Source of the DNA: Jackrogersella multiformis
Lineage: Eukaryota; Ascomycota; Sordariomycetes; Xylariales; Hypoxylaceae
Reading direction: 5' to 3'
Length of the DNA stretch: 64,000 nt
Assembly (NCBI GenBank): GCA_902806575.1
Contig: CADCXD010000009.1
Location: forward strand, 2,108,001-2,172,000
The first letter of the stretch is position 1; each line of letters starts with the position of its first letter. A program made the position numbers and the translations under genes. Shown in pieces: positions 19,889 to 32,620 of this stretch. The notes beneath the pieces are model-generated. The model did no database searches, was not told the DNA's origin, and was given only the letters and a program-made list of their open reading frames with translations.

Positions 19889-22800
19889 TCATTCATTTTC
19901 ATGAATGTTATTATCCCTCTGCTGGTGGTGGACGAACGCCGACTTGAAGGATTTACCTCGGGTTCGCCTTCGTATTCGGCTGACAATTCCTTCATTCTGG
20001 GGCGGCTGTAAGGCGTCGCCTCCCTCGCCTCCTTCGCCTCTGCTGCCGCAATGCGTTGATTCAAACCTGCTCAACATAGCAGCAGAAGTAAAGTCATTAG
20101 ACATTTCGTAGCTCATCCTAACCCGATCCATGGAAGCTCGCATGCGGTCATAAGACGGACGGACACGGTCGTAAGACTGGCGTACTGCCGGTTCTGGAGG
20201 CGGATCCACAGGTTGAATTACGGGTACGTCAATCGAAGGCTCGTGTCTGGTATAATTAGTACCATCACTGCCATTCTGACTATGCGCATTATGCCCGACA
20301 ATAGACTGGGTCGCAACAGACGGCGGGTATATTGGTCGAAGGTCCTCATCCACGCTTGCGAACTGTTTGTGTCGCCTGCGTCGGGACGAGTCTGACGAGC
20401 CTGACGAACTGGTCTTTACCACCTCCTCCCTGACAACCTCCTTCTCCAATTCACTAAATTTACCCATGGTGACCTGCTCTCGGATGATATCGACATCACG
20501 GGGCCAAAAGACTTTCCGCAGAGCCTTGATGGCATAGCGAGGGGCCAGGCAAATAATTGGAGTGGCGATTAAAACTGCCCAGAAAGAGACCTCAGAATAG
20601 ATCTGCGGCGCCGCTTCGTAAAACGTGCCGGAATACGTCACAGATGTATATACACCGGTCCAGAAGAAGATTAAGAGATCGCTGACGGCGATAATCAATA
20701 GTGAGAGCCAATCCCATCGGTACGTATTAATGAGAATGTAAAAGTTGATCGTAATTACGGATTGATGAGCAACGTAAGCACCAAGTCGGTATCGATCACC
20801 AACATCCAGGCCATTCGCGGTGACGGTCGAAGTAGGTGAAAAGGCTAGGTATGTGATGAAAAAGCACATGACACTCTGGTACGCGCCGTCAACCATGTAC
20901 ATCCTATGTTGTGTTAGCACATTACATCAATGCATGGCAGGGAAAGGAGAGATAATTACCAAAACTTGTGCTGAGTCCATTCGAGGCGCTCGATACCGCG
21001 CCTATATAATTGAGGAACAGCTAAGGAGACCGCGTCGGACACATCTTGGTCGAGGACACCGATGACGATAGGGGGAACTGAAGTGAAGATAAGATTAAAC
21101 AGAATGATATAGGTGTACTCGTAGAGGTATGTGATGTCGAAGTTGCAAAAGCATTGGAACCATAAAATGCTCAAGCACCAGACCATGTTCTTGTAGAAGA
21201 AGTTGGCGATTGCTTCGGCCATCCTCCTGTAGGACCAACGACCATGGACTAGAACTAGTCGTTGCAGGAACCGGAACTGGCCGATAGCATAATCAGCAGA
21301 CATGACGGCTTGACGACCTTCGACACCAGCGATACCGACACCGACATCTGCTTCCTGGATCATCGCAACATCGTTGGCGCCGTCACCAATGGACAGTGTC
21401 ATGACATCCAGACCATTCTTGACCATAGATACGACGGATGCCTTTTGCGCAGGGCTGACACGACAACAGAGAACTGAAGCACATTGCTTGCAGAGAAGCA
21501 AGAACTTCTGCTTCAGACTGTCGTCGAGCACCCACCTTAACGTGAATCCATCGATTACAAGAGCGTGGGTTGGTGCTGGCGGTTCATGGTTCTTTCTCGC
21601 GTGGATTAGGTCTTCATCACTGCCTTCGATACCAAATCCTTTTAGATGCTTGTCGAGTTCCTGGTCAATCTGGCCAAGGAATACTTCGTCCGGCGTATTA
21701 CCGCTCTCGTCTTCTTCAAGTTTGAGGTTGATCAGCTCCATATCATTATTTAGCAGGTTGCAAGAGAACCCGATGTTGATAGCAGTCTCGACCTTGTCTC
21801 CTGTTAGGACCCAGAGCTTGATTCCTGCGCGTCCGAGCAGTTCAATCGTATCAGGTACTCCATCTTGAAGTCGATCTTCGATGGCTGTACCCCCGAGTAG
21901 GGTAAGCTCTTGCTCGATCTTGTCAGCGACCACCTCTAACTTTTCTTCTCTTTCCTGCATGGCAGTGGCAGCTTTATCATGCTCTTTACGCCACTCTAGG
22001 TATTCCTGTTCAGGCAACACGCGCTGGGCTATACATAGGGTTCGGAGACCTTCTCGTGCGAACATTTCGAGGTGCTCGGCAGTTGTTTTGCGAAGTTCCG
22101 CTTGCTCTCCGCGCTTGAGGCGCGAATAGATGATGCTGTCCGCACCCTTGCAAAATAGCATAATCCGGCCGTCAGGCATCTTGACAATAGCGCTCATACG
22201 TTTTCGGCTCGAGTTGAATTCGATCGTGTTGAGAATCGGATAATGCCTTTCCTCTCCCATAACATTCAGCCTGATACCGTCCGCTGTCTGGGCAAGCACC
22301 GTGAACCCCATATCACGAGCAGTTGCCACGAGAGCTGCCTCGTCCGGCGACTGGGCCTTGAACTCGATCTTGGGGGGATCGCCAGGAGAATGCTCCGCTA
22401 TGACAGTATGGCAAAGCGCCAACGCTAACATGAAATGCGCGTTTGCTTCCTTTTGCTCCTCTCCAGCCACTCCTTGCAGGTCGTCGACAAAATCCGGCGC
22501 TATGAAGGTCAAATCCTCATCATGTAGATACGGATTGTTATGAATCTTTCTTAGCCCTTCCAACGCGTGGACCCTCCCGGCGGCAATCTGTGCCCTGGCT
22601 CTAGCACCTTCCTTTACCACGTCGATACCCATTCGCTTCTGCATACCAGCCTGGGCTTCGGTGTAGGCTTCTCCATAGGGTTGACCATTGATGGTAGCCT
22701 TTTTAAACTCCATAACGTTTTGCGTGAGAGTTCCCGTCTTGTCTGAGAATATATATTCTATCTGGCCGACATCGTCTGAAATGTTCCAGGATTTTGGGAC

Positions 22801-24740
22801 ACATGGATAGTCGATCTTGTCGTAGTACATCTCGACATCACTGTATATGAAGATGGCTTGCAGCGTTCGAACAATCTCGAGCGAGATGTACAGGGAAATC
22901 GGGACGAAATTTTGAAAGTTGATGAGCGCGGCCCAGAAGGTAATGAAGCCGGTCATACCAGGACTGCCACCGATAGATCCGTAATCGAACCAAGCAGTTG
23001 AAGCATCGCTCTTGGACCATGCCACCCCGTTGATGATCGCACAGAGGAGACATAATGCGCCAAGAATACCAAAGTTGCACACGACGTTGAAGTTCAGCTC
23101 TCGGGCAATGCGGGCACGCTTGCTCGGCGTGATACCCGCATTCATCATGATCTTGGTGTCGTGACCAGTGAACATGACGATACCGAGAACCCAGTCGGTA
23201 TTTCTCAAATTACACCCTCGGAGGAGCATATTGTCTATGGTTATTGGCTCGGACATTTCTCTGGGTCCATGCGACAGCATTTGTTCCCATTTGATAGCAC
23301 CGTTATACTTGTACAGGTTGGGCTGGGGAGGTTCGCTCTCGATGACAAATTGAGCGCGCTCGCAGTCCCTGGCGTGCTTCATCGCCCGTCCACATCGAAG
23401 TGCTTGACGGACCTTCAGATTCGTTTCTCCATCCAAATTCTTCGTTTCTACATAGCAGGCGCCGTCCGAATCCGAAGTAGCGAGAACAATAATATCCGCG
23501 GGAAGCTCATCATCATTATAGAGTCGCACGAAATCGCCAACTTGTAAATTCTTCCAGTGATCCTTGTGAAACCTAGCTGTTCCTGCGGCTGCCATCTCGT
23601 GGTTGATCAGATCACCCTTCACTCTGGCGATTATTTCATTATCATCCGGATTATACGATTGCCCCGAGGTTCGACGTTCGGCGACCTCGAGCAAGTCCTT
23701 TCGGGGATTAGGAGCATTGGGAGGGAGAGGGGACGTGACGGGTGTCATCTGAATGTCTTCGTACGCAGACATGTACGACGTCCTGTCGGTACGAGGAGAC
23801 ATCATAGATTCGCGACGCGTCGCCTTGGTTTCGACCGAGGGACGCGAATCTCCCGAAGGCTCCAGTATCCCCTTTGTTTTGGCGTCTTTCTTCCATAATC
23901 CTGTAATCCCACGCCAGAATGCAGCAATGTTTCTCGAGGTACTCTTCTTGATCCTCCGCCACAAGGAAACGTTATCCTCGGTGACATTGACATTGTTCCA
24001 TCCTACGAGACGGTGTACGGGTGCATTGTTCAGTTCGTTGTCGAGAATCGTCCTGCGATAATCTTCAATCGCGTCTTTGACGGCTGTCACGGCTAAGATG
24101 AAAATCAAAGGCACGGCATTGAGACCCGGGTTTACTCCTCCGAAAATGGGAAAGATCTAGAAAAGAGATTGGTGTGAGGCTTTCTCCACAGAGTATAAGG
24201 GGAACATTTAAGGGTTAAGGGTTATGGGTTATGGGTTATGGGCTATAGGATGTGGGATCGAGGGGATCTGCTTACCACAAGAATGACCATGAAAAGGAAG
24301 AAGATGTTGGCGATGTTATGGAATTGGAACCATAGATTCTTCGGGACGAAAGACAACGGCGTATACTTCGCGGTCCTAATCTTGTTCCGGGCATATGTGC
24401 GGATAGGGACACCCTCGTCATCCTTTAACGATTTAGGCAAAGGTAGGTTGAAGTATACCTGCCTCCCTTCACCACCGTCTTCCGTAGTCGTCGTGCTCTT
24501 CGTATCGGTCTGTTCATTCTGGTCGGCGGCAGTAGCGCTATCATCGTGAGTGTTATCCTCCGTAGATTGGCTACCGTCCGAATGGCGTTTCTTTTCCGTC
24601 GAGCCAGTCCGCTTGTGTATTCGGTCCATGAGCGAGATCCTCTTGAGACCACTGCTCTTAACAGTGAGTTTCCGAGTAGCCCATCGTGATCTATTAGTCG
24701 CCATGTCGCCCGGATCAAGCAAATCGTCACCTTTCGCCAT
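19889..24740 (-). CDS. DNF1: P4-type phospholipid flippase, Dnf1/Dnf2-like
   Basis: Three exons (24276-24740, 20960-24156, 19889-20903) sum to 1558 aa. After a charged N-terminus, FNLPLPKSL and TYARNKIRTAKYTPLSFVPKNL lead into the first membrane pair. Then come DGETNLK of the actuator domain, the P4 motif PISLYISLEIVR in membrane segment 4, and the phosphorylated Asp in SDKTGTLTQNVMEFKK at about residue 627. The block CVPKSWNISDDVGQIEYIFSDK marks the Dnf1/Dnf2 branch. The hinge GDGANDVAMIQEADVGVGIAG is intact and six further membrane segments follow. It should flip phosphatidylcholine, phosphatidylethanolamine or lyso-lipids to the cytosolic leaflet of plasma membrane/endosomes, with a Cdc50-type partner. 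The long Arg/Ser-rich C-tail has possible phosphorylation sites. Last splice gives KFW-MYMVDGAYQS. Confidence 0.94.
24205..24246. repeat. Telomere-like heptamers in flippase intron 1
   Basis: Within the 119-bp first intron the plus strand carries TTTAAGGGTTAAGGG followed by three GGGTTAT units. These resemble TTAGGG with one extra base per unit. The flanking GT and AG are intact. Confidence 0.7.
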
Positions 24741-27700
24741 TTTGTGGGAGTTGCGGGCAGAGCCCGTTCAACCCGACGTGTCCGCCAGTCTGGCCTTCCG
24801 TGGCCACGATTTCGTAAGTCTGAAGTCTGAACCGTCGAGGTCTAACGACTGTAGATGAAAGGAGAGAGAATTGGGCAATTAATTGCAATCGCGTCGGGGT
24901 CGCCAAAATGAGAGAAATTGGATGGTAGATTGATATTGTTATCACGACTATGCTTGTCGGCGCGAGTTTGCATCGGAAGGGAAATTGATGGTGACCGCTT
25001 CGTTGGTGTTTTTTTGGGGGGTTCCCTTGCTTTGGATAACGAGAGGGCGGCGATCGTGTTGTTGATGACAGTAAGGACAGAATTGGAAAGGGAACAATGG
25101 AAGTTTTTGATTGATCGCTACGTCGGAAGGGCCGGGGGGACAAGGTACACCGAGCACTGTGTTAGCACTGTAGGTCGCAGGCTGGGAAGGTGGTACATAA
25201 CCATGGGTGTATATTGGGTGTGTATACACCTATTTACGCCTATATGGACATGTACCTATCTACAGAATACACTAAAGATCACTATGATCTCGGCGACAAT
25301 AGGGGAAACAGGTCCAAGACATTGGCACAATTTTGTGCAGCCCCAATAAACAGATACCTAGGAATACCCTTGCCTTCTAGTGTTCATTACGACTGTATTC
25401 TGTTATTCTAGCAAATATGATTAATTTTCCTTTTTTATGTATTTAACGGTAACTGCATGCATTTGTTAACAGATTGTTGCTTCATTTACGAACCATAGAC
25501 TTGAACAGTTTCTCAGCTTCTGTCGTTAAAATTTATTACGTTCTGATATTTACTTAGGTAAGTGACTCTCATAATAAAGTACCTACTAAAAGTGATGGCA
25601 GTTAATAAATACCGAGGTACCTACCTAACTTAGCTTGGCCACCACCCGTCCGTCCTTCCACTCTTTAGTGGGTTCTAGTCCTTCGCTTTGTAATCGGAAC
25701 TGCACTGTGTCACTATCACAATCTTGGAAAGTCGAGTAAATGCCTAGGTGCTACTTACACTACATAGGTACCTGGGAGGTAGGTACTAGTCTAGTGTACC
25801 TAGATTATCTCCTACTGACATACCCTTGTACGACTAAGAAAATGCCCCTACTATTATGTGCTGATCTAAACTGAGATTGGGTTGTTATGCAGGATATAAA
25901 TCCTCACAAATCACAAATACTACCATAGGTACCTATGTAGGTACACTAGGTATATAGGAAACTTCATAAATAGTTCAGGCCAGCTATCGACTGAGCAGAC
26001 AACTTTATTCAGACACCTCGTGGTTTAGACCTGGCATGAGAATTTAACCAAGACATATATCCTTAATATACTCATCCATACCTTTAAAGAGTTCTTCGCG
26101 GACCGCGCACACACGTCTGTGGCATACCTATGTACCTACCTACCTACCTACCTACCTACCTAGGTACCTAGCCTAGTAGCCTAGATGCAGAAGCATTCCA
26201 TTCATCAGTTCCGGTTTCTATTCTTGCGGCTGAATTTGGCAACTGGCCCTGCTGCCCCTCGGTAGCACTCCGAACTTCTTTGAACCCCTTGGATTTGCGC
26301 AGCACTGTTACAACGCAGCAGCGTGGACCCTGATATGTCGTGCCATATGCCTACGCAAGAACCTACCTAGGTATCAATCAATCAATCATTACCCCCCCCC
26401 CCCTTCGAATCAGATTACCTACCTTACAGCCTGAAGAGCTACGAAATAGTTTTACACATATATTACATTCACACACCTACACACAAGGCGGTAGGTATTC
26501 AAAGGTTAGCTATGGGAATAGGTACACAACTAAAAGTGACCAAGCATGAATGGTAGCTATCGTGTTCGGTATCCGTAGCCTCCGGCGCTCCGAACTAGAC
26601 GAGCTAGATGAACTAGGTAGACAAACTAGTGTAGACGAACTGGGCTACTCACTACACTAGGTGGCTTACCGTTGAAGCCGGCAGCGGTTTTGCGTATGTA
26701 GATTCCACGTAACCGCCTGCTAGCGGCAACATGGCAGCATAGCAACATGATGTCAAAACATTAACTACCTAGTGTAGTGTAGATGTAATAAGGTCCGCCT
26801 TCACGGGAGAAGAAAAGCCATGTGCGACCTATCTTGGATGCCCGGTCTCATGTGCCAAACAAGAACAGGAGATTATCTGTTACACTAACTACAACCACAA
26901 TCACCAATCCCCGTGGCGAAGTCCTAAATCCGGGTGATAAATACCTACCTAAGTATTATTAATACTACCAGGTAAATAGTGTATGTACTCTGCGCTTTTT
27001 AGCCTGCTTACCTCCAGGCCACCAGCATATACCTACGGTATTAATTGTATGCTTTTCTGCCCCTCCCCTCCCTCTTCCACTCGTGGCCCCTTGAATCCTT
27101 CGCAGTACTTAATATAAACATGATAAGTGCCCAGGTTAGTAGATGACTTCTCTTATCGCTCTACATACTAGGTAGTACATGCAGCATACCTACTTGCCTT
27201 ATGTATGTATGCACTTCACATCTTCCCCGTCCATCTAGCAAATCTGGGTCTTACACGCACATCATCGATTCATCTAGCAAGTAGTATCGGGGCACAGATG
27301 GGGGTGTACTATGTAAGAGATCCTTCAGGAGTTGCGACCTGACCAACCAACTGACATCGCTTACTGCAACATGCTGTTGCTAATATATTAAACATGTGGG
27401 ATACAGGTACTAAATGACTCCTACCTGGCAATCCCGTTATCCATCGTCGGAAACCGACCCAGCCCGCCCAGCCAACTGACAAATTGAAAACCTCCAGGGC
27501 TGCCGTACGAAAGAAGACCGTACTCCGTAAGTCTCGGTTGAAATAGACCTGTAAGTACTAGGTATCTTCGGGGTCGGGAATCAATTTCAAATTTAATATA
27601 TTTAACCCCGAGCAAGCCCGAACCTGCAGCGGATCCAATCTACCTAGCTACCTAGGTAGGTAGCCAAGATTCTATCCTCGTCGCGTTGCCTTATGAGATA

Positions 27701-29302
27701 CAGTTTAGATTTCACGATACAGTTCGAGGTTCACTGTATGGGCTGTATGGGCGTACCTATCTATGTGTCCATTAGGTATTACACAAGCAGCCATGGAGAT
27801 CTGTTAATAAAAGTCTCCAGCCTCGAAGCGAGAGCGGTCAAACTAATCGGGTGCACCGTTACATACCTACCTACTTACTTGTACATTAAATTATCTGGCT
27901 TGGCAACTCTGGCACTTACACTGCACTTCTAGATATCAAACAAGACAACTGGGCAATCTGGCAATCTGAATAAGACCTAACAGCCTACAGCCTACCTGCG
28001 ATTAGGCTATCGTGGCGGTGCAAAAGCAGCTAACGTTTGATAGACGTTGCGTCACTTCCGTCAGCTTTTTACTATTATTACTATTATTTTACCGCTGAGA
28101 AGATGCACCACAAAATATTTCGTGGAGTACCTACCTCAGCCTACCTAAGGTATATAAGCGCAATTGATGATTGCTGATTCCTGTCATCAATCATGGATCA
28201 ATTTCTTATTTTAGATATTCGTTCGCCAGGCTTTATTACCAGTGCCAGGCTCCAAGTGACAGGTTCCATCTGTACTATGTAGGTAGTGTAAATCAGATAG
28301 GTACTTGAATCAACCTAAAACAGATTTACATATTCAGCCTCACCGGTTAAGTAAATCAGAATCAATTAATTAGGTAGTTAGAGTCAAACACGGGTGTAAT
28401 GAATAAGATGATCTACCTAGGTAGATGATTAAAAGAACTTCACTTGTTGATATGTACTTAGGTACCTAGGTATAAGGTGAATAAATAAAAATACGAGATG
28501 AAGTTAATAGTGTATGCATTTGTTTACGTAGTAAACAGCACCCCTATTTTCAACTCGGCATTGAATATCTCAATGCACAATGTATACAATATGCACTATT
28601 TGCATATTACATAACATACTAGTGTTTGTAAGCCTCGGCAGCCCTCACCAGATTGCTTCTAGTTTTGCTAATCGCGTTGAGATTAGATTGTGAGATGCAA
28701 ATAAAGGATTCAACTGTTGCTTCCTAACCCCTCGATTACCATAAGAAAAGACCACCACACAACAAAAGGGATCTTGGAAACCGGAACAGATAAAAGTTGG
28801 CAGGATGGCAGGTTGGCTGAACCCCGCCAAGGAGGAAGCACATAAAACTCATTAAGAGTTTCCAGTCAAACTACCCAATTAGGCTAGTATCTAACGTTAC
28901 AACGTTCTTTGCTGCAGGTCAAAAGGAAGCAACCGACCGTCAATGTCTGAGAGCGGCCCCACATCTGTGCGACGCGTCCCTAAGCGTTCTTTGGGCTGTT
29001 TGGCCAGAAGATACAAGGATACTAGGTACCTAGGAAAGTAGGTACCTACCTACCTAGGTTAGCACCTCCTAGGCCGCTAGGTAAACCTTATTGGAAAGTT
29101 TAGGGAACCTTGCAGACTTTAAACTTGCAGACCTCGAATGGAATAGTTTCGTAATTAGAGGCCAATGTAATCCTTCCCTTCACACCCATGAAATTCGTCA
29201 ATCCATCACAGATCTATGTACAATCTACGCTATATGTAATGTAATCGCACTAGATGTACAAATCACAGATGTACAAATAGGATTACTTATAGTGTGGTAC
29301 CA
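24741..29302. other. Long gene-free spacer (4.5 kb)
   Basis: The first ~500 bp are probably the 5' UTR/promoter of the flippase gene. The rest has no ORF with coding character. It is densely scattered with GGTACCTAGG, TACCTACCTAGG and TAGGTACC units, for example at 25610-25630, 25770-25800, 25925-25950, 26130-26175, 27645-27665, 28405-28470 and 29020-29060, and with a C10-12 run near 26390. A transcript could exist here but nothing specific shows it. Confidence 0.5.
26131..26175. repeat. Densest TACC / CCTAGGTACC palindromic tract
   Basis: TACC is repeated about eight times and ends in the palindrome CCTAGGTACCTAGG. It exemplifies the unit found in nearly every gap of the window. Confidence 0.85.
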
Positions 29303-31280
29303 ATGTCCCGGAACGCAGATATCAGGGGTTTCTTCTTCGGCAAGGCTGCCGGCCGAAGCAGTTCTCAATCTCTACCACCGGTCGACAACTCCTCGTCTCA
29401 GCCGGTACGGGATCCGCAATCGCCGATTTCCACCGCCCCTAGGACACCATCGAAACCCACTCCGAAACCTCGAGATCGGACCGATGAGATCAGAGGATCG
29501 GACGATGAAGATGGAAATTCGGACGACTCTCTCGAATCTTTAACTGCCTTTATCGACCGGAAGAGTGGCCCTGCACCTTACCAAAGGGATCCGAATTTAA
29601 CTTGCACGCCAAGGGCTAAGAGAATAGCCTCTACTTCCGCTTCTCATCTCAAGTCTCCGTTGACCATACAACCTAAACACAAGTATGACCTAAAGTATTT
29701 GATCAACCACGCTCGGCAATCTGACCGGGCAGATGAGAGTGCCAGGCGAGCCGATGAGCTCATCAACCAGAGTGAAGATGATGAGGATGACCACGTCCAG
29801 ATATTAGCGGACGTGCAAAATAACCCGAAGCTATTGCAGAAGACCGCCAAGGAACTTCTCGACAGCGACGACGAAGATGCTAAGGGCGACAAGCTCATGA
29901 GGGCTATGAACCGTACCAAGGTAGACGGGTCCGGCGGATTATGCTACTTCTTCAACCTAGAGCAGCCCCTATTCAAGCCGCCTAGAAGGCCGTTCCCGCA
30001 AAAGGGGGCAAAGGGCTGTTGGCGCTGTCTTGCTGACCCGCGCACGCGAGATCAAGCCATCATATTAGGGTTACCGCATACCATCGTCGTCAAAGGCAGG
30101 ACTCTCCCAGACGAGCTTTTCCTCTGGGTTCTAGAAGAGGTCTGCGTCGAGAGGAACGCCCAGCTGCGGGTGCAGTACTGCAACCTGGTGACCCTATGCC
30201 CTAATAGCGTTACTCGCCTAGTCACCACTGCTCGGCTATATTCTATGCTAGAGAAGCTAGGCGGTCCGAAGTACCCGCGGGATCAGAAGAACCCCGAGCT
30301 CCCGAGCTTCCCAAAGGTCGAAGACCCATATCCTCGGAAAGACTGGACCGGTCTTGTTGCTTTCTTAGGACTTCTAGAGCGGATGGCCGCCCGCCTAAAC
30401 CCGGACAATGCGATAGGGGCCATCAAACTACTGCTGCGGATGGCTCTCGATCCCCTCGTGAGCACCACAGTTCGCTCCGAGCATGCGGCGGCGATGGAAG
30501 CTCTCGTCGGAGCATTGCCGAAGCTCGGGACGCGCCAGTGGGACGAAGCCGTAAGTCTTAGCCTTCTTTCTCCTTGCTTCATACTTCATTCCCGCAAAAC
30601 TAACAGCCCGCAAGTGCGAAACCATATCCGTGTATCTCAACGAAGGCGTAGAGTCGCCCATCCACAAAGTCGTCCCCATCAGCCACATGCCTAAAACCAC
30701 GGCCAAGCACCTCGACCTACGGCGGCGCATGGCAGCCGTCGCGCTCTTCCACGACGCAGAACTGGGCCGCAGGCCCGTCGACGACGTCCTAACTCTAGAC
30801 TCCGTCATGGACCGGCTGGACCTCGACGACTTCCGCATCAGCCAAGCCACCGACTTCGAAGCCCTGCGCGCACTCGTAACCCTGCTCGACGCCGTCCTCG
30901 GCAGCGCGGGCTTCATCATGAACCAGTACTCGGCCGAGGACGGCGGCGGCGGCAAGTTCGACGCGGACATCGACGGCCTGACGTTCCGGCTCAAGATGGT
31001 GCACGACAAGATCCACGACAGCACGCTGCTGTCGCGCAAGGTGGCCAAGGCCTCCATCGACCTGCTGGCCAAGCGGCTGACGTACGCCGTGCGCACGCGC
31101 CCGCCCCCCAAGACCAGCATCTTCGACCCCGAGCCGGCCGAGGACGCCGACGCGCCGAGGCAGCGCGCCTTCATGAAGAACTGGGCCCAGAAGAAGGCGG
31201 AGCGGAGCGCCGCCGTGCTGGCTAACGGGGACGGGGTTGCGAGTGGGAAGGGTGGGAAGGATGCAGATGGCATCGAGTGA
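29303..31280 (+). CDS. Nse6/SLF2-like protein with putative CANIN domain
   Basis: Two exons (29303-30550, 30615-31280) sum to 637 aa. The N-terminus MSRNADIRGFFFGK resembles a PCNA-binding box, followed by a low-complexity Ser/Pro region with acidic patches (SDDEDGNSDDSLES, NQSEDDEDDHVQI). The helical centre has LNTLPDELFLW-like sequence (RTLPDELFLWVLEEVCVERN) and NPDNAIGAIKLLLRMALDP. The C-terminus is basic (KNWAQKKAERSAA). The DELFLWxLEEVC helix and overall layout recall the CANIN domain of SLF2 and fungal Nse6, which load the SMC5/6 complex at damaged DNA. That assignment rests on pattern memory and is only moderate. The start ATG is preferred over an upstream in-frame GTG. Confidence 0.72.
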
Positions 31281-31692
31281 TGAGCTGAGCTGAGCTGGAT
31301 TATAAGCCGAACTGAGTCGAACTGTCGAGCTAGATATTCGTTAGAGATATATACTGTGTGCAGAATGAATAATTTGGTGTTTTATTGATTGATTGATTGA
31401 TTGATGTGGACGTCCTGCAACGCCTATGATGTACAGCAGCCTTTCTAATTTGAGCAACCATCGAGGTGAGCACAGCCTGGCTAGTCCCGCGCTCGAATGC
31501 AACAACTACTACCCCCTTACAAGAGACCCGATATGGGAAAATAGTATAGTTCGACTCTGCCCCAAGTGTAACCAACCCCCTTCCGCCCTGCCGACGTCCG
31601 ACAATCTTCTACGTGTCGTGCCTGCGCGCGCGGGCGGAGCTGGATCTCGGATCTGGGGATGTAGGCAGCCAACCCAACCCAAACCCCTTAAT
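31281..31692. other. Convergent 3' flanks with (ATTG)n microsatellite
   Basis: The flanking stop codons face each other. A short AGCTG repeat (near 31284-31297) and five ATTG units (near 31384-31404) are present. No gene is seen. Confidence 0.55.
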
Positions 31693-32620
31693 CTAGTCGT
31701 AGAACTTTCGGTTGGGGTTCTTTCCGAACAGTGTCTCCCGCATGGCGGGCAGGCCGCTGGATTGTAGAAGGAGCAGCCTCTCGTCGAAGGTGTTGTTGAT
31801 GTCGATCTTGCCCTGGCCGCCTACGATTACGAGGCCGCCGGTGCTGTGCGTGTCGTGCCTCGTTAGCATTTCATGTGCCTGGGCTTCGGCATGACTGCTG
31901 GGAATGGGGTTGGACTGAACTCACCTGCCCTCCGGCAACGCATCGTCCTCGTCGATGGTGACCTTGGTGTCCTTGCCTATGTTCTTCTTGTACTCCTCCT
32001 CCGCGTCCTTGATGGCTTCCCTGACGACGTCGTAATCGACCTTCCTGGCGCGGACCTGGATGGTGCTCTCGCTCAAGGCGTACAGGCCCTCGAGCAGCAG
32101 GTTCTTGAGGGTGACGCGGTACTTGGCGGTGTCCTTGGTGCCGTCGGCGAGGCGCTTGGAGGCGGCCTCGAAGATGTCGTCGAGGAGCAGCTGGCGGGCG
32201 GCGAGGACCTTGAGGCGGGTCTTGTTGGCGACGGTGGACCGGGTGATCTGCTGGGACATGGCGGCCTGCTTGAGCTTCTTGGCGTGCGCGGCGTCGATGG
32301 CGTCGGTCTCCTGGCGGACGAGCTTGGACTTCTCGATGCTGAACTCCTCGTTGGCCTTGATCTCGATCTCGCGCGCCTTCTCGAGGGCTTCTTGCTTGAT
32401 GAAGGCGGTCATCTTGCGGAGCTCTTGCCCGACCTGTTTTTTGCCCGACGGTGACCATCGATTAGTATACTATACTATACTATATATACATAGTGACCAG
32501 GAGGTTTTCTGGTGGGGGTTTTTTTTTTCCATCTCTTTCTTCATTACTTGAAGGGAAGATGTTGATATTGTGACGTTGGCTATTTACCTGGTCGTCGGAC
32601 AAGGCGTGGACTTGCGACAT
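31693..32620 (-). CDS. VMA4: V-type proton ATPase subunit E
   Basis: Three exons (32588-32620, 31925-32433, 31693-31843) sum to 230 aa. The first exon is only MSQVHALSDDQ; the splice gives VGQELRKMTAFIKQEALEKA, the standard start of this subunit. The long helix (AREIEIKANEEFSIEKSKLVRQE) is the peripheral-stalk coiled coil, and the globular C-terminus has GGLVIVGGQGKIDINNTFDERL and ends RKFYD. Subunit E pairs with subunit G to form the peripheral stalks of the vacuolar H+-ATPase. Intron 1 (154 bp) is longer than most here. Length and sequence are typical of the family with nothing odd. Confidence 0.95.

Noticed and set aside
25000..29300. Possible CRISPR-like or tandem array because of regularly recurring TAGGTACC units.
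   Set aside because: Units are irregularly spaced, lack spacers of constant length and occur genome-window wide in a eukaryotic context.
30428..31273. 281-codon minus-strand frame opposite the Nse6/SLF2-like gene.
   Set aside because: Ser/Arg/Leu-rich antisense shadow; the plus-strand frame has coherent splice sites and composition.
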